Assembly (NCBI GenBank): GCA_002270565.1
Contig: NQMI01000099.1
Span: forward strand, 115,535 to 179,534
DNA length: 64,000 bases
Source of the DNA: Stenocarpella maydis
Lineage: Eukaryota > Ascomycota > Sordariomycetes > Diaporthales > Diaporthaceae
Direction: 5' to 3'
Under the pieces are notes generated by a model. It did not search any database, was not told the DNA's origin, and saw only the letters and a program-made list of their open reading frames with translations. The position numbers were made by a program, and so were the translations under genes. Below, piece by piece: positions 1 through 9,997 of this stretch. Each line of letters begins with the position of its first letter. The stretch's first letter is position 1.

Positions 1-1450
1 GGCTGAGACGGCAGAGGCACCTGGAGCTTGGCATCCAGAAGAAGCGGCTCTTCATGGAGCAGCTGCAGAGAGATGTGAAGCTAATGCAGAAGCTGCACAT
101 AATGGACTACTCCCTCCTGATTGGTGTGCACGACACGCGCAAGGGCAACGAGGAGAACCTCCGGGCGCAGAACCTCCAGGTCTTCAGCCCCGGCGGCGCC
201 CAGGGTTCCGAGGACCCCAACCAGGTGCTGATGCGTACCCCTTCGAAGCTCGAGAACCAGCGCCGTGCCGCCCAGATGCGCCAGCTCATCAAGTCTGAGC
301 GGCCAGTGCCTATGGGCCAGAGCACATCTGGCATGCCCGACGTCCTCGAGGATTCTGTTGCCAATTCCAAATCGGACTCGTTATTCTACTCGGACGACGG
401 CGGTATGCGGGCAACCCACGAGGACAACACACCAGGCGAGGAGATCTATTACCTGGGAGTCATTGACTGCCTGACCCATGTAAGTTGAAAAATAAAGCAG
501 TGTTTCCCATTGGTGGGTCCATACTAACTTGAGTTTAGTATGGCGTCATCAAGAAGATCGAACACTTCTGGAAGGGACTCTCGAGCGACCGCACACAAAT
601 ATCCGCCTTGCCACCAGAGCAGTATGGTGATCGTTTCCTCAACTTCATGTCTGGCATAACCATGTCTCCTGAGGAGGCACAACGGGAGGCCGAGGAGAAG
701 AGGAATGCCGAGACCGTGGCAGCCGCCGAGAAGGCAAAACATCGTGTGCCAAGCTGGAACAGTGCAGGCCGCAAGTCAAGTAGTAACAACATTCCGGCAG
801 CTCCGACCCACGAGCCTCCTGCGCCACCGGGGCGCAGCTCCGGCGCCATCTCTCCGCAGGCAGAGGAGACGATGCGGAGAGCAGAGCATATTGCATCCAA
901 GGCGGAGAAGCACGGTCAAACCGAGCAGGGAGTCCCGGATCGGACCATCAAGACCACCTGCACCGCTAGCGGCGGCGTCTTCCCCTCCATAGCGACTGCT
1001 ACTGCTCCGTCTCTGATGGCCACCAACAACCCGATTGCGAACAGCCATGATGCAGCGAACCAGGCCATCCTGCCTATCGTGGAAGAGCCTAGTGAAGGCT
1101 CCTCGAACGGCGAGCATGACCACAACGCGAGCAGGACGAGCAACACGGCGAGGGGTCCTGATGGGCGACCCTTTACACCGTCTGGCTCAGGCAACCCTGC
1201 GCTTTCGAGCATGTGTGAGCCCTCGAGGGCACCGCCGACTCCGCCCAAGACGAGCGGCAGCATTGCTGGTAACGGCAGCGCACTTAGCCACGGGAAGCGG
1301 CTCGCCAAGCCGGAGAGCGCTGACAGCGGGATTGGTGTCCACGAGATGACGGGCCGGGCGAGAAGCGGGAGCCAGGTCTCTAAATACTCCGTCAAGGGGC
1401 AGATGAGCCGGGAGAGCTTGGATAAGGCACTGCCCCCACTGCCTACTTGA
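1..1450 (+). CDS. MSS4: Phosphatidylinositol-4-phosphate 5-kinase, C-terminal part (5' end outside window)
   Basis: Makes PtdIns(4,5)P2 from PtdIns4P at the plasma membrane. Exons are <1..479 and 539..1450; the 59-bp intron (480-538) has GTAAGT, a TACTAAC branch site and TAG, and removing it joins DCLTH to YGVIKKIEHFWKG. About 462 residues are visible. They include the end of the PIPK catalytic fold, with RLFMEQLQRDVKLMQKLHIM, DYSLLIGVHD and the YGVIKKIEHFWKG segment near the end of the domain. A charged helix (MSPEEAQREAEEKR) follows, then a low-complexity Ser/Pro/Thr/Gly tail of about 240 residues. The kinase core motifs are family knowledge; the tail looks disordered. The N-terminal half lies upstream of the window. 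The gene converges on COA6. Confidence 0.93.
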
Positions 1451-2756
1451 ACTGGGGGCCCCTCAACACGAAGCATCCAGGGAGTGATTGACACGCGCCC
1501 GGGATGGAAGTAAAGAGTGCTCGGCACCGCAGGGCCAGCACAGGGAAAGAGAGTATGGCAACGACCAGCTGGTGGGGTCGATAATGAGGAAGAGACATCC
1601 GAGGCAACAGACCTCTCCCCCATCCGTGCGGGACGATGTCGATTTTTTTTGTTTATTCGCGCGAAGAACGATATGATACCACTACAGCATCGAAAGCATC
1701 GAATCCAGAAACTTTCTTGTCAATACTCTTCTTCTCCCATTTCCTCCCTAACTCTCGACCGATTATTCCTCTCTTATTCAACCACTTCACTTCTTGTTCT
1801 GCTTTGTTTATCGACTGACACGCCCACCCAAGTCGAACCGATCCAGACCATTTACACACCGCCTTTTTTTTTTCTTTTGTTCCCGTGTTCAACTGGACCG
1901 GTCGCGTCTGACTGGTGTTTGCTGTTTCCTGCCGGAGTTTTTTGTGACAGGTTCTAGATGGGCACACAGAAAAAGAAGAGAAGTTTGGGGCTGTTTCTGG
2001 CCCCGCCCCCCTTTTGAGTAGGTTGTTTGAGGAAGGTAGTGAAGGCGGCCTGGTCCCACAAGCAAATCCTTGGATGAATGGATATAAAACAAAACATCAA
2101 CACCAAACAACAAGATATTCAAATGACGAACAAATCAGGCTACCGCTTGAGCGTCTGTTTCTTCTTGGTTTTACAAATCTTCTCCCCCCCCCCCCCCACC
2201 TCTTGTTCCTGTTCGTTTCCGGGTGACGAGATGTGTTTAATGAGGGAGTAGGTATCACTTTTGGATGACATGGTTGCATGCTGGGGGCATTGTATATAGC
2301 TTCAATGATACCTCATAGACTAACTAAGATGTATGAAAATGAAGATTGGAGCTTCTGTTTCTCAGTTGTTTCCATTGCTACCTGTTCTCCCGGGATGTGC
2401 AGCTCGGCACAGTCGTACTGAGACACCTATTACATCGACTGGTTGGGCTTTGCTCAGTTAACACTTTGTGAGTTGGATAGTTTCCTGGATTTATAATGAT
2501 TTTTCCGCCGTCCCCGAACGCCATTGGCTGCTCGCAAATCAACGCGATTTGAGATGCGTCCTTGACAGATTTCTTCTTGTTGTTTTGATACACACGTATG
2601 TGATATGTACACATGCACTGCAACCTCCAACAGATACACCATCAGCAGTTTGTGCGTACGGTTTGTCGTCGTTTCTGCCTCCTCAACCGCCGGAAGGAAT
2701 GTGGCATTCGACCATTTTGGGTTTTCTTGTCGTGTGTCGACTTGTTGCCTCCTCTT
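1451..2756. other. Intergenic region between convergent MSS4 and COA6
   Basis: No gene recognised. It holds the presumed 3' UTRs of two convergent genes, pyrimidine-rich runs around 1720-1880, a T8 and a T10 run, and a run of about 17 cytosines near 2183-2199. The open frames on both strands lack codon structure or recognisable motifs. Confidence 0.6.
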
Positions 2757-3227
2757 TCATGATCCAGCTGGCCCAGTCTGGATCTGCACGCTCTGGGCGC
2801 CCTGCGCCTGGAGCTGGGCTAACCTCTGCTTCTTGTTGTGCTCTGCGACACGCCACTTCTTAAAATATGTCACCTGTGTAAGAACAAGCAGACGCCAACT
2901 AGTCAGCCAGGATCATTCCTGCCCCTTGCGGCCGGCCGGTCTCTAACTCACCCACTCGGCGGCGCAGTCCCTCTCGAAGGCTGCCGACTCGCCGCCGCAC
3001 TGCTTGGCGGCGGCCTTGTCGTCCCTTATGGCGTCCAGGATGCCGCTGCGGTCCAGGCAGGAGAAGTAGGCGTCGCGGCTCTCCCAGCAGCGCCTGCGCT
3101 CGGTGCGCGAGGGGGCGACGGCGCCGGTGCGGACCTCGTCGGCGCGCTTGTCGGTCGGGCACTTCCAGAAGTCTGTGAGGCCCATCTTTTTTGCTTCGCA
3201 GAGGGGGACGATTGAGGGGTGTGGCAT
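2757..3227 (-). CDS. COA6: Cytochrome c oxidase assembly factor 6
   Basis: Small twin-CX9C protein of the mitochondrial intermembrane space that helps copper delivery and assembly of the COX2 site of complex IV. Exons (minus) are 2952..3227 and 2757..2873, with an intron at 2874-2951 (GTGAGT...ACACAG). The splice joins FERDCAAEW to VTYFKKWRV. The motif CWESRDAYFSCLD carries the first CX9C pair, and CGGESAAFERDC the second. The C-terminal YFKKWRVAEHNKKQRLAQL is the basic tail of the family. Two starts are possible: 3227, or the methionine at 3183-3185 (MGLTDFWKCP). I took the first in-frame ATG, although the shorter form is closer to the usual family length. Confidence 0.9.
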
Positions 3228-3926
3228 GCGAACCGCTGGGGGGAGGGGGTGTTTGTGGGTTTGGAGAGAATGGAATTCGTTGGATCGGATGGGGTGGGTG
3301 GGTGGATTGATGATGCTATCCAGCCCAGAGAGAGCTTCCCGGGCGGCAGAATTATTTAGGCGGTCGGGCCGTGCTCGCCCAGTTAGAGGTACGTCACTGC
3401 AGCTCCCGGCAAATGGTCCCTACCTTTGGTAGGGTGTAGACTATCTACCTACCTACCAACTTAGGTGCCTAGGTGCCTAGGTGCCTACGTACCCGCTCCC
3501 TGTCGCCCTTGGCCTTTGCGGAGAACAAGCAAGGGACCGGACTGGCCAGCCAAGGGTGATTGTGATCACCGCACGACACATTGTCATCAATTCTAATCCT
3601 CGACATCCTAGTGTACAACCCACGTAGGGGCTGCTTCTCTCCTTGTCATTGATCCTATGGCCCCATAGAGTGGATCCTGCAACCTCACACGAGCACCGAC
3701 TATACAGCCTCCAACCAACGATTGTTCCAACACGTCACAAGGGACACGGCGACTATGGCCTAGTCTCCGTCTACCTCATCTCGAAATGCGCCCAGGGCAG
3801 CAGCCAGCCCAAGACAACCACAAACTTGTCACGAGACCCGGCCGCGCCTCACACTCCCCTTCGCCCTCCTAATCCTCCCCCCACACGCAACCTATACCCA
3901 AGGCCCACACAGCCCGGTCAAGGAAA
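3228..3926. other. Divergent promoter region between COA6 and SYS1
   Basis: About 700 bp shared upstream of two divergent housekeeping genes. It contains runs of CTAC and the 8-bp tandem repeat at 3462-3493 listed separately. The leader just before the SYS1 ATG is C-rich. No gene is visible. Confidence 0.6.
3462..3493. repeat. 8-bp tandem repeat TAGGTGCC
   Basis: Three perfect TAGGTGCC units (3462-3485) are followed by a degenerate fourth (TACGTACC). Reverse-complement-like CTACCTACCTACC lies immediately upstream, so the stretch can fold back. It contains CCTAGG, the core of the dispersed TACCTAGGTA motif found elsewhere in intergenic DNA of the window. Confidence 0.8.
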
Positions 3927-4726
3927 ATGGCGAGGAGACGAAGGCCGCCTCGCGCCGGCGCCCTTACCGAGCTGCCACCGCTCCGCATCCTCGGCCAGAT
4001 CGCAGCCCTGCAGGCCCTCTACTACTTCGCCGCCCTCGTCCTGATGCTCTTCACGGCCCTCGTGTCCGGGAGGCCGTTCACGCCCGACCTGGTTCTGGGC
4101 TGGTCCGCCGTCAGGGGGGACACGACGCAGGGGTGGCTCAACGCCTTCATGTGGATCCTGGACGGGGGGTTGTTCATGTGAGTGTCTGAGTGTTGTATCC
4201 CTCTGTAGGCCGGAAAGAGAGAAGAGGGGAGGGAGGGCTAGGAGCATCCTCGTGTGATTTGCTAGTTTTGCTGACTTGACTCCCCCTAACTCGCAGGGCT
4301 GTCGCCATGGTCATGATCGTCATCCGGTCCAAGCTCGTCCTCGACTTCGGCCTCACAACCCACTTCATCCATCTCCTCGTCGTCTCCTTCTACACCGGCC
4401 AGGTGCCGCGCAACGTCTTCTGGTGGGTCGCCATGGCCGTCTCCAGCGCCGCCGGCGTCTCCCTCGGCGTGTGGGGGTGCCAGTACCGGGAGCTGAGGCC
4501 CGTCTTCTTTGGTGGCGGTGGCGGCAGTGGCACAAAGAACAACAGCAGCAACAACAGCAGCAGCAGCAGCAATGCGAACGGCAGCGCATCGGGTGGTGGC
4601 GAGGGGAGCAGCCAGGCGGCCGACGGAGATGAGGAGCAGGGGTTCACGAGGGGCCGCGGCCGGGGGAGGGGCAGGGACGGCGCGGGCGAGTATGAGATGG
4701 TTAATATGAACGGGGCATCGTCATGA
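3927..4726 (+). CDS. SYS1: Golgi membrane protein SYS1
   Basis: Four-helix integral membrane protein that recruits the Arl3 GTPase to the late Golgi for trafficking to endosomes (role known from the yeast family). Exons are 3927..4177 and 4297..4726. The 119-bp intron (GTGAGT...CGCAG) splits a methionine codon and joins GGLF-M to AVAMVMIVIRSK. The protein has 226 residues. The opening LTELPPLRILGQIAALQALYY is characteristic of fungal SYS1. Hydrophobic segments lie at about residues 25-45, 75-95, 105-120 and 128-148, followed by GCQYRELRPVFFG. The tail is low complexity (Gly, Asn/Ser from an AAC/AGC trinucleotide run near 4540-4572, then an Arg/Gly stretch). Such tails are poorly conserved. 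Confidence 0.92.
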
Positions 4727-6928
4727 CATACGCTCGCCAGCGGGTGGGCATGCTTTCTTCCCCTCCCTCCCTTGCGGCAGTCTATGGGATATTTCCTGGT
4801 GCGAGAGCGACTGTTGGGAAACCTGGCTGGCCGGCTGGCATGGCGTTGCGTGGGCTTGACGACACTTGCATAGACCGGCGTTTGGATGCGTGGATTAGAT
4901 TATGACTCGACAGGCCAGGGACTGGTTTCTGTGATAGCAGGCGTATCTGTGGCAGACATCCCTTCGGCTTGGGCCGCCTTGGAATTCATGTTTGCGTTGC
5001 GCCCAGAATCCTTCATTCTGCGTTCATGATGATTTTCCTCGACGCCTTCCCACAAGGCCTGGGAGGAACGGTACCGCCTTTGACAGATTTTATTTATGAC
5101 AGCATTTAATAAGCCTATTGCTAGTACTTTGCCATAATTTTACAATTTTGATGTTATGGCGATATTGTTGCTGAGTCTGAGTGCATTGCATTACTATATC
5201 AAATACCCCCCCTCCCCCTGGTAGGTAGCTTCCCCCTGACGGCCATTTGGAGGTTCATTCTGCATTAGAAATGGCCGTCAGCACGTCGAAATCCTGCAAG
5301 GTGTGTTCTGGGTTGACTTAGCCTGACGTCTGTGTTGTTTGCGAGTGGTGATGGCTTCATCAAAGACGATGTTGATGATGGACCCTGCGAAAAGTTCTCA
5401 GTGTATTACTTCAACCATTATACTCTTGTTGCTGCCTATCGAATAGATAGAAAGAAAGGCTGGGAATGAGCAAACTAGAATGGTAGGAATTCTGTAGCTT
5501 GCTGCTTAAGCCACGGAACGATTCGCGTCGACCCCCGGAAGCTCGACATCAAACATATTGTAGCAAATGAAAAATCTTGGATAAAGAGGCCCTAGAATGG
5601 TATATTTCCTCGTAAGCCATATAACTCTAGGAACTGAGACTTGTGAGTTCCGCGGACACGATTCGTAGACTGCGGAGAAAATTCCAATCCGAGTCTTGAG
5701 ACAAACTTATACTCCTTCAGCATCCTGTTGAACCCAAGAAGCCACTGTATGAACCCACAAACCACGCTCAGGGGTGTGGGTGCATTCATTTTCCTCTTTA
5801 GTGCAACACATCCAAGTGCCTAGGCCCGAACCAAAATGGGTACGATAATGGGCCATGATATTGAGGAGTACTGAGAGAGAAAAACAAACGAGTGTTATTC
5901 AGTCACCCCAGACCAATTAGTCCCTGAAGGACCCCATTCAGAAATGGCACGGATGACGGTAGTGACATAGGTGGCGGCGAAGGGCCGTGTCTAGTTACTC
6001 ACTTGAGCAGCAAGATGGGGGAGACCGCGCTTAAGCCACGGCGAGGTATTTTGCCACGAGCAATAGATCCTGCCGAGTGAGCAAGCCAATGTGGTGTGAT
6101 GAAAATCCTAGCAAACTGAGGACTACTTCAACCACACATCTATCTGTCATGAAAGGGGAACTATCTCTCAGTCTCAGGTATAGGCACGTCACGGCATGAA
6201 CACGAGATAAGCCCTCAAGTGAGTCCCAGCCAATAATTGCCAGTGTAGTTACGGTGTTTATCACCCTTTCCGTTCAACTTTCAGCAGCATCATTAGTGCG
6301 ACGAGTCCGAGGTGAAGCTTGTAAAATGCGCTACCGGTACGTTTGTGCGTGCTCAACGACTTGTGCATCCCAGCCTCCTCACAGCATGAGATGACCGACC
6401 GACTTAGACAATAAGGGCCAACATGGGGTCAACAGTCGTTGCCCAGAGAAATCTACGAAAATTTGCACTGACAACCCTCTTATACAACTTACATACCTAG
6501 ATACTTTAAGTAGTAGCTACAGAGGCGTGGCCCATTTTTCGCGGCCGAGCTGGCTAATCCCGGCTCGAGGAGATGGCGCCATCTTACACCATCCGCAGCG
6601 GTCGGCCGAAGGGGATGAAGAAGGTATTAGCTGTTCCGGAATGCAGGCAGGGAGCGACCGACATTCAACCAAGCTCCGGATTGCTGGGCGATTATTAGAT
6701 GCCCGTCCGAGAAAATTGAATGCGCGGGGGGTTGGTTGGTTTGTATACATGGCCAGCGCCCTGGCAGACTGGGATCGAAGGACGGCCAACCACGTCTTCA
6801 AATCTCATTTACACTCAGCTGTAGTGCACCTCAACGCGACTCATATTGTTCTCAACGTAATTCTCTTTTGACACGGCTCCCGGGGCTGCGCTCCATATCC
6901 TACAGACTGATACACATCTGTGGCCAAG
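4727..6928. other. 2.2-kb intergenic region
   Basis: No gene recognised on either strand; the longest open frames (114 and 94 codons) show no family motif. The middle is moderately AT-rich. It contains a perfect 12-bp inverted repeat at 5237-5280 (listed separately). The last few hundred bases are the promoter of the monooxygenase gene. Confidence 0.55.
5237..5280. repeat. Perfect 12-bp inverted repeat with 20-nt loop
   Basis: TGACGGCCATTT at 5237-5248 is matched exactly by AAATGGCCGTCA at 5269-5280. It could form a 12-bp stem, or be the remnant of a small inverted-repeat element. No gene lies within about 500 bp, so a terminator role is not supported. Confidence 0.75.
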
Positions 6929-8560
6929 ATGCCCGTCAAGCGTGTCGCAGTCATCGGCGCTGGCCCATCGGGCGCAATCACGGTCGACGCCCTGGCACAA
7001 GAGAAGACATTCGATGTGATAAGGGTATTCGAGCGCCGCGAAGGCCCGGGGGGCTGCTGGTAAGCCCAGCCACCCGCCTGCTGCTGGGGCGCCCCCTCAC
7101 CGGCGTGAGATGTCACCACTGACTTACACGTCGCAGGATAGGGGACTCTACGCCCCCGCCGGCCTTGACTAACCTCGGCGCGCTGGCCCGCCGGGAGGGC
7201 GACCCGCCCGTCCCCGTCCCAGACACCCTCCCTGCCCGGGCGCCGCGGCCGGGCCAGCCGCGGTTCGCCGAGTCTTCCATCTACCCGTACCTCGAGACCA
7301 ACGTCGACGACGTGGCCATGAGCTTCACGGGCGGCGGCGCGGAGGACATCCCCGCCGAGCGCAGCGAGTGGTCTGTCGCGCGGCACGGCGCCGGCACGCC
7401 GTTCCGCCACTGGAGGGTCCTGCGGCGGTACGTCGAGGGCCTGTGGGCGCGCAACGGCTACGCGGGGCTCGTCTCGTACAACACCGCTGTCGAGAGAGCT
7501 GTCAAGGTCGGCAGGGAGTGGGAGGTCACGCTGCGGCGCGAGGCCGAGGATGCCGTCGACGAGTGGGTTTGTCGAGAAGTTCGACGCGGTGGTGGTAGCC
7601 TCGGGCCACTTCAACGTCCCGTGGGTGCCTGACATCAGAGGGCTGGAGGAGTTCGAGTCGTCACGCCCGGGCAGTGTGCTGCATAGCAAGATGTATAGGG
7701 GCCGCGACGGCTTCTTGGGAAAGGTGAGTGGACCCAAGGGGCGCTGGGGACGGCCGCCGCCACCCCCCCCCCCGAAGGATATCAGACCCTCTAGCTAACA
7801 AGGCCAATAGCGAGTAGTGGTAGTCGGCGCCTCCGTCTCAGCCGCAGACATCGCATTCGACCTCGCCTCGAGCAAGGCAGCCAAGGATCCCGTCCATGCT
7901 GTTGTGATAGGCCACAGCTTCAACACCTACTTTGGCGACGCGGCCTTCAACCACCCCCGCATAAAGAAACAGCCGTCGATATCCCGCGTCGACGCCCGCA
8001 CCCGGACGGTCCACCTCGCGGACGGCACTTCCATCCCGGACGTCGACCACCTCATCTTCGGCACGGGCTACAGCTGGAGCCTCCCCTTCCTGCCGCAGGT
8101 GCCCACGCGCAACAACCGCGTCCCGGGCCTGTACCAGCACGTCGTCTGGCAGGAGGACCCCACGCTGCTCTTCGTCGGGGCCGTGGGGGCCGGGCTGACG
8201 TTCAAGATCTTTGAGTGGCAGGCCGTCTACGCGGCGCGCCTGCTCGCCGGCAGGGGGACGTTGCCCAGCGCCGAGGAGATGCGCGCGTGGGAGGCCAAGA
8301 GGGTGGAGGCGAAGGGCGATGGCCCCGGCTTTTTGATGATATACCCTCTCTTTTGCGAGTACTTTGAAGAGGTGAGGGAGCTCGCCGGTGAGCCGGCGAA
8401 TGGCGTGGGGAGGAGGCTGCCCAGATATGATGAGAGGTGGTTCCAGTTGTTCATGGATGGCCATGAACTCCGGAAGGCCATGTGGGAGAGACTGAATGAG
8501 CAGGCCAGGGCCGAGCTCCAGGCTGATGGGGACGGAGCTGCGGTTGAGAGCCGCTTGTGA
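6929..8560 (+). pseudogene. Flavin-containing monooxygenase with a one-base frameshift
   Basis: FAD/NADPH-dependent monooxygenase of the dimethylaniline/thiol-oxidising FMO family. Exons are 6929..7059, 7137..7723 and 7811..8560; introns of 76 and 87 bp both have GT-AG ends. The FAD Rossmann motif VAVIGAGPSG is at residues 6-15, GGCW near 42 and the second dinucleotide motif VVVVGASVSAAD in exon 3. Within exon 2 the reading frame must shift by one base near 7568-7570: the text reads GAGTGGGTTTGTCGAG, while the family-like reading (EWVVEKFDAVVVASGH) needs one T fewer. Without that base the model closes at 488 residues, close to the family's usual length. It is either a recent null allele or a homopolymer sequencing error; nothing else in the gene is broken. 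Confidence 0.85.
7568..7570 (+). other. Probable +1 frameshift site in the monooxygenase
   Basis: A TTT run where two Ts would keep frame. Upstream codons fit frame 1 (ending ...EDAVDEW) and downstream codons fit frame 2 (VEKFDAVVVASGHFNVPW, a typical FMO segment). No GT-AG pair nearby would remove the extra base as an intron. Confidence 0.8.
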
Positions 8561-8870
8561 GCCTGGGCAGTCTCGAGCTGTAGTTGTTTGCGCTGCCTGA
8601 CATTGTCGTTTGCTATGATCAGAGAAGGTGGAGAGGCCATACGGGAACAGATAGAACTATACAGGTCAGGGTGCTGAAAGATCAAACCGCTCCGCCAGCA
8701 AACCTCAACAATTATAATCCAAAAGCTACGTGGCAGATGTCCTGTCGGCACCCCATCCCGGCGTCACGACAGCTTGACAAGACGGAGACAAGCATACAAG
8801 GCTTTCAGTATGTCGATCATCCAACGGCAAGAGATGGAAGAAGGAGTGCTCACTCAATCTTCCCACGTAG
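8561..8870. other. 3' flank of the monooxygenase
   Basis: About 310 bp without a recognisable gene, presumably 3' UTR and spacer leading into the repeat island. Confidence 0.5.
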
Positions 8871-8970
8871 GACCCATGGGTACCCACCCAGGACCCGTGG
8901 GTAATTTCGTCCCTGCAATTACCCACGGGTTCTCGGGTACCCATTGAGTATTACCCACGCGTGGTTATTT
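8871..8970. repeat. Nested inverted repeats built on ACCCACGGGT
   Basis: ACCCGTGGGTAATT at 8893-8906 is exactly complementary to AATTACCCACGGGT at 8917-8930, with a 10-nt spacer. Outside this, copies of GGGTACCCA occur on both sides (around 8878-8886 and 8935-8943). GGGTACCC-rich inverted termini are seen in some DNA transposons, so this may be a transposon end or a MITE relic; that link is inference. Confidence 0.65.
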
Positions 8971-8982
8971 CCTGGGCCTATA

Positions 8983-9160
8983 TGCAGTCAAAACCATGAA
9001 CTAATCATTTCTCCTCATCATATAGAAGTAGCCATCCGTAATACTATAGTCCTAATTTATCTTAGCATTACCAGAGATAATCTACATCTTAGAGTCACAA
9101 AAGGAGAAGGTAATATATCCCTCTTTCTTATACTTAATAAGGAGTATAACTAGGGCTCCA
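8983..9160 (-). pseudogene. RIP-decayed duplicate of part of the 10.0-10.9 kb pseudogene
   Basis: Aligns collinearly, same orientation, with about 10,280-10,460. Shared anchors include CCATGAACT, TCTTAGCATT, CCAGAGATAAT and CCCTCTTTCTT. Most differences between the two copies are T for C or A for G in this copy, affecting both strands, which is the signature of RIP. The reading frame is destroyed. The copy is short and ends in anonymous AT-rich DNA. Confidence 0.8.
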
Positions 9161-9337
9161 ACCTATTTCAATTATAGTTTACCTATCTAGCTTTTTATAT
9201 AAGCGCACCAAGTATAACGAATTAAGCATGCAGTATGCTGTAAACTTTTATAACTCCCCCCTTTTAAGCCCCTTTATACCTTATTATATACCTAAAGAAA
9301 GGCTCTCTATATACCCCTTTAAAAGTCCTTTCTTTAG

Positions 9338-9570
9338 GTAAATAAAGGGCCTTTCTCTAGGTATATAGAGGGGTATCCTCTGGGTATGTGGAGGGCCTTC
9401 CTCTGGGCATGTGGAGGGCCCTCCTCTGGGTGTATAGAGGGCCCTTTTACTAAGTATATGGAGGGCCTTCTACTGGGTATATAGAGGGCCTTCCTCTGGG
9501 CGTGTAGAGGGCCTTCTACTGGATGTATTAAGGGCCTTCTTCTAAGCGCGTGTGGAGGGCATATAGAGGG
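9338..9570. repeat. 23-bp minisatellite, about 9-10 units
   Basis: Head-to-tail units close to GTATATRGAGGGCCTTCYWC (about 20 of the 23 positions), starting at 9338, 9361, 9384, 9407, 9430, 9454, 9477, 9500 and 9523. All are 23 bp except one 24-bp unit, and a degenerate tenth follows. Units differ at a few positions. Just upstream (about 9294-9317) is a partly inverted version of the unit. No spacers separate the units, so it is not a CRISPR array. Confidence 0.85.
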
Positions 9571-9997
9571 CCCAGAGGTTAGAGTAGGCCTTATATATGG
9601 CCTTTTTATATACTTAGCTAAGGGTGAGGTAGGGCCTGGTGTGAGGTTGAGGAGCTGGTGGTACAAGATAACTAGGTGCGCTATATGCTTCATTTCTTGT
9701 ACTGGGTGCGCCCATATAAAAAGCTGGGTGCGTGAACCATGACTGCTTCTTTACTCCTTATTAAGCTTTCGTGTACCATCCCATAATTAATGTACTCCTC
9801 CTAGACGAGGCCCTAGGGATATATATATCCCTTTTTATCCCAAAAGCAAGCAGAAAATAAAGAAAATTTTCACCATTTAACGTTATTGCCATTCCCAAAC
9901 TCAAAACTCTCTGACCATGAAACCCTGCTTGAGAAAGATTTGGCGATGATTGCCGTCCATCAGTTCGCAGCTATTGCGATGCAAATCTTGTTCTCGA
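9571..9997. other. AT-rich spacer in the repeat island
   Basis: No gene is visible. Contains TA-rich runs and polyadenine tracts typical of RIP-altered repeat DNA. The right edge is the 3' flank of the pseudogene. Confidence 0.5.

Noticed and set aside
1653..1967. 104-codon minus-strand frame downstream of the PtdIns4P 5-kinase
   Set aside because: Overlaps pyrimidine-rich 3' UTR text, with Lys/Glu/Arg runs caused by simple sequence.
5592..6264. Two short minus-strand frames (65 and 77 codons)
   Set aside because: No motif or splice-consistent extension; length is within chance for this composition.
6841..7737. 298-codon minus-strand open frame
   Set aside because: Antisense to the flavin monooxygenase; no recognisable motif and it runs through both splice sites of that gene.
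9338..9570. CRISPR-like array
   Set aside because: Units are contiguous 23-mers without unique spacers, in a fungal nuclear context.
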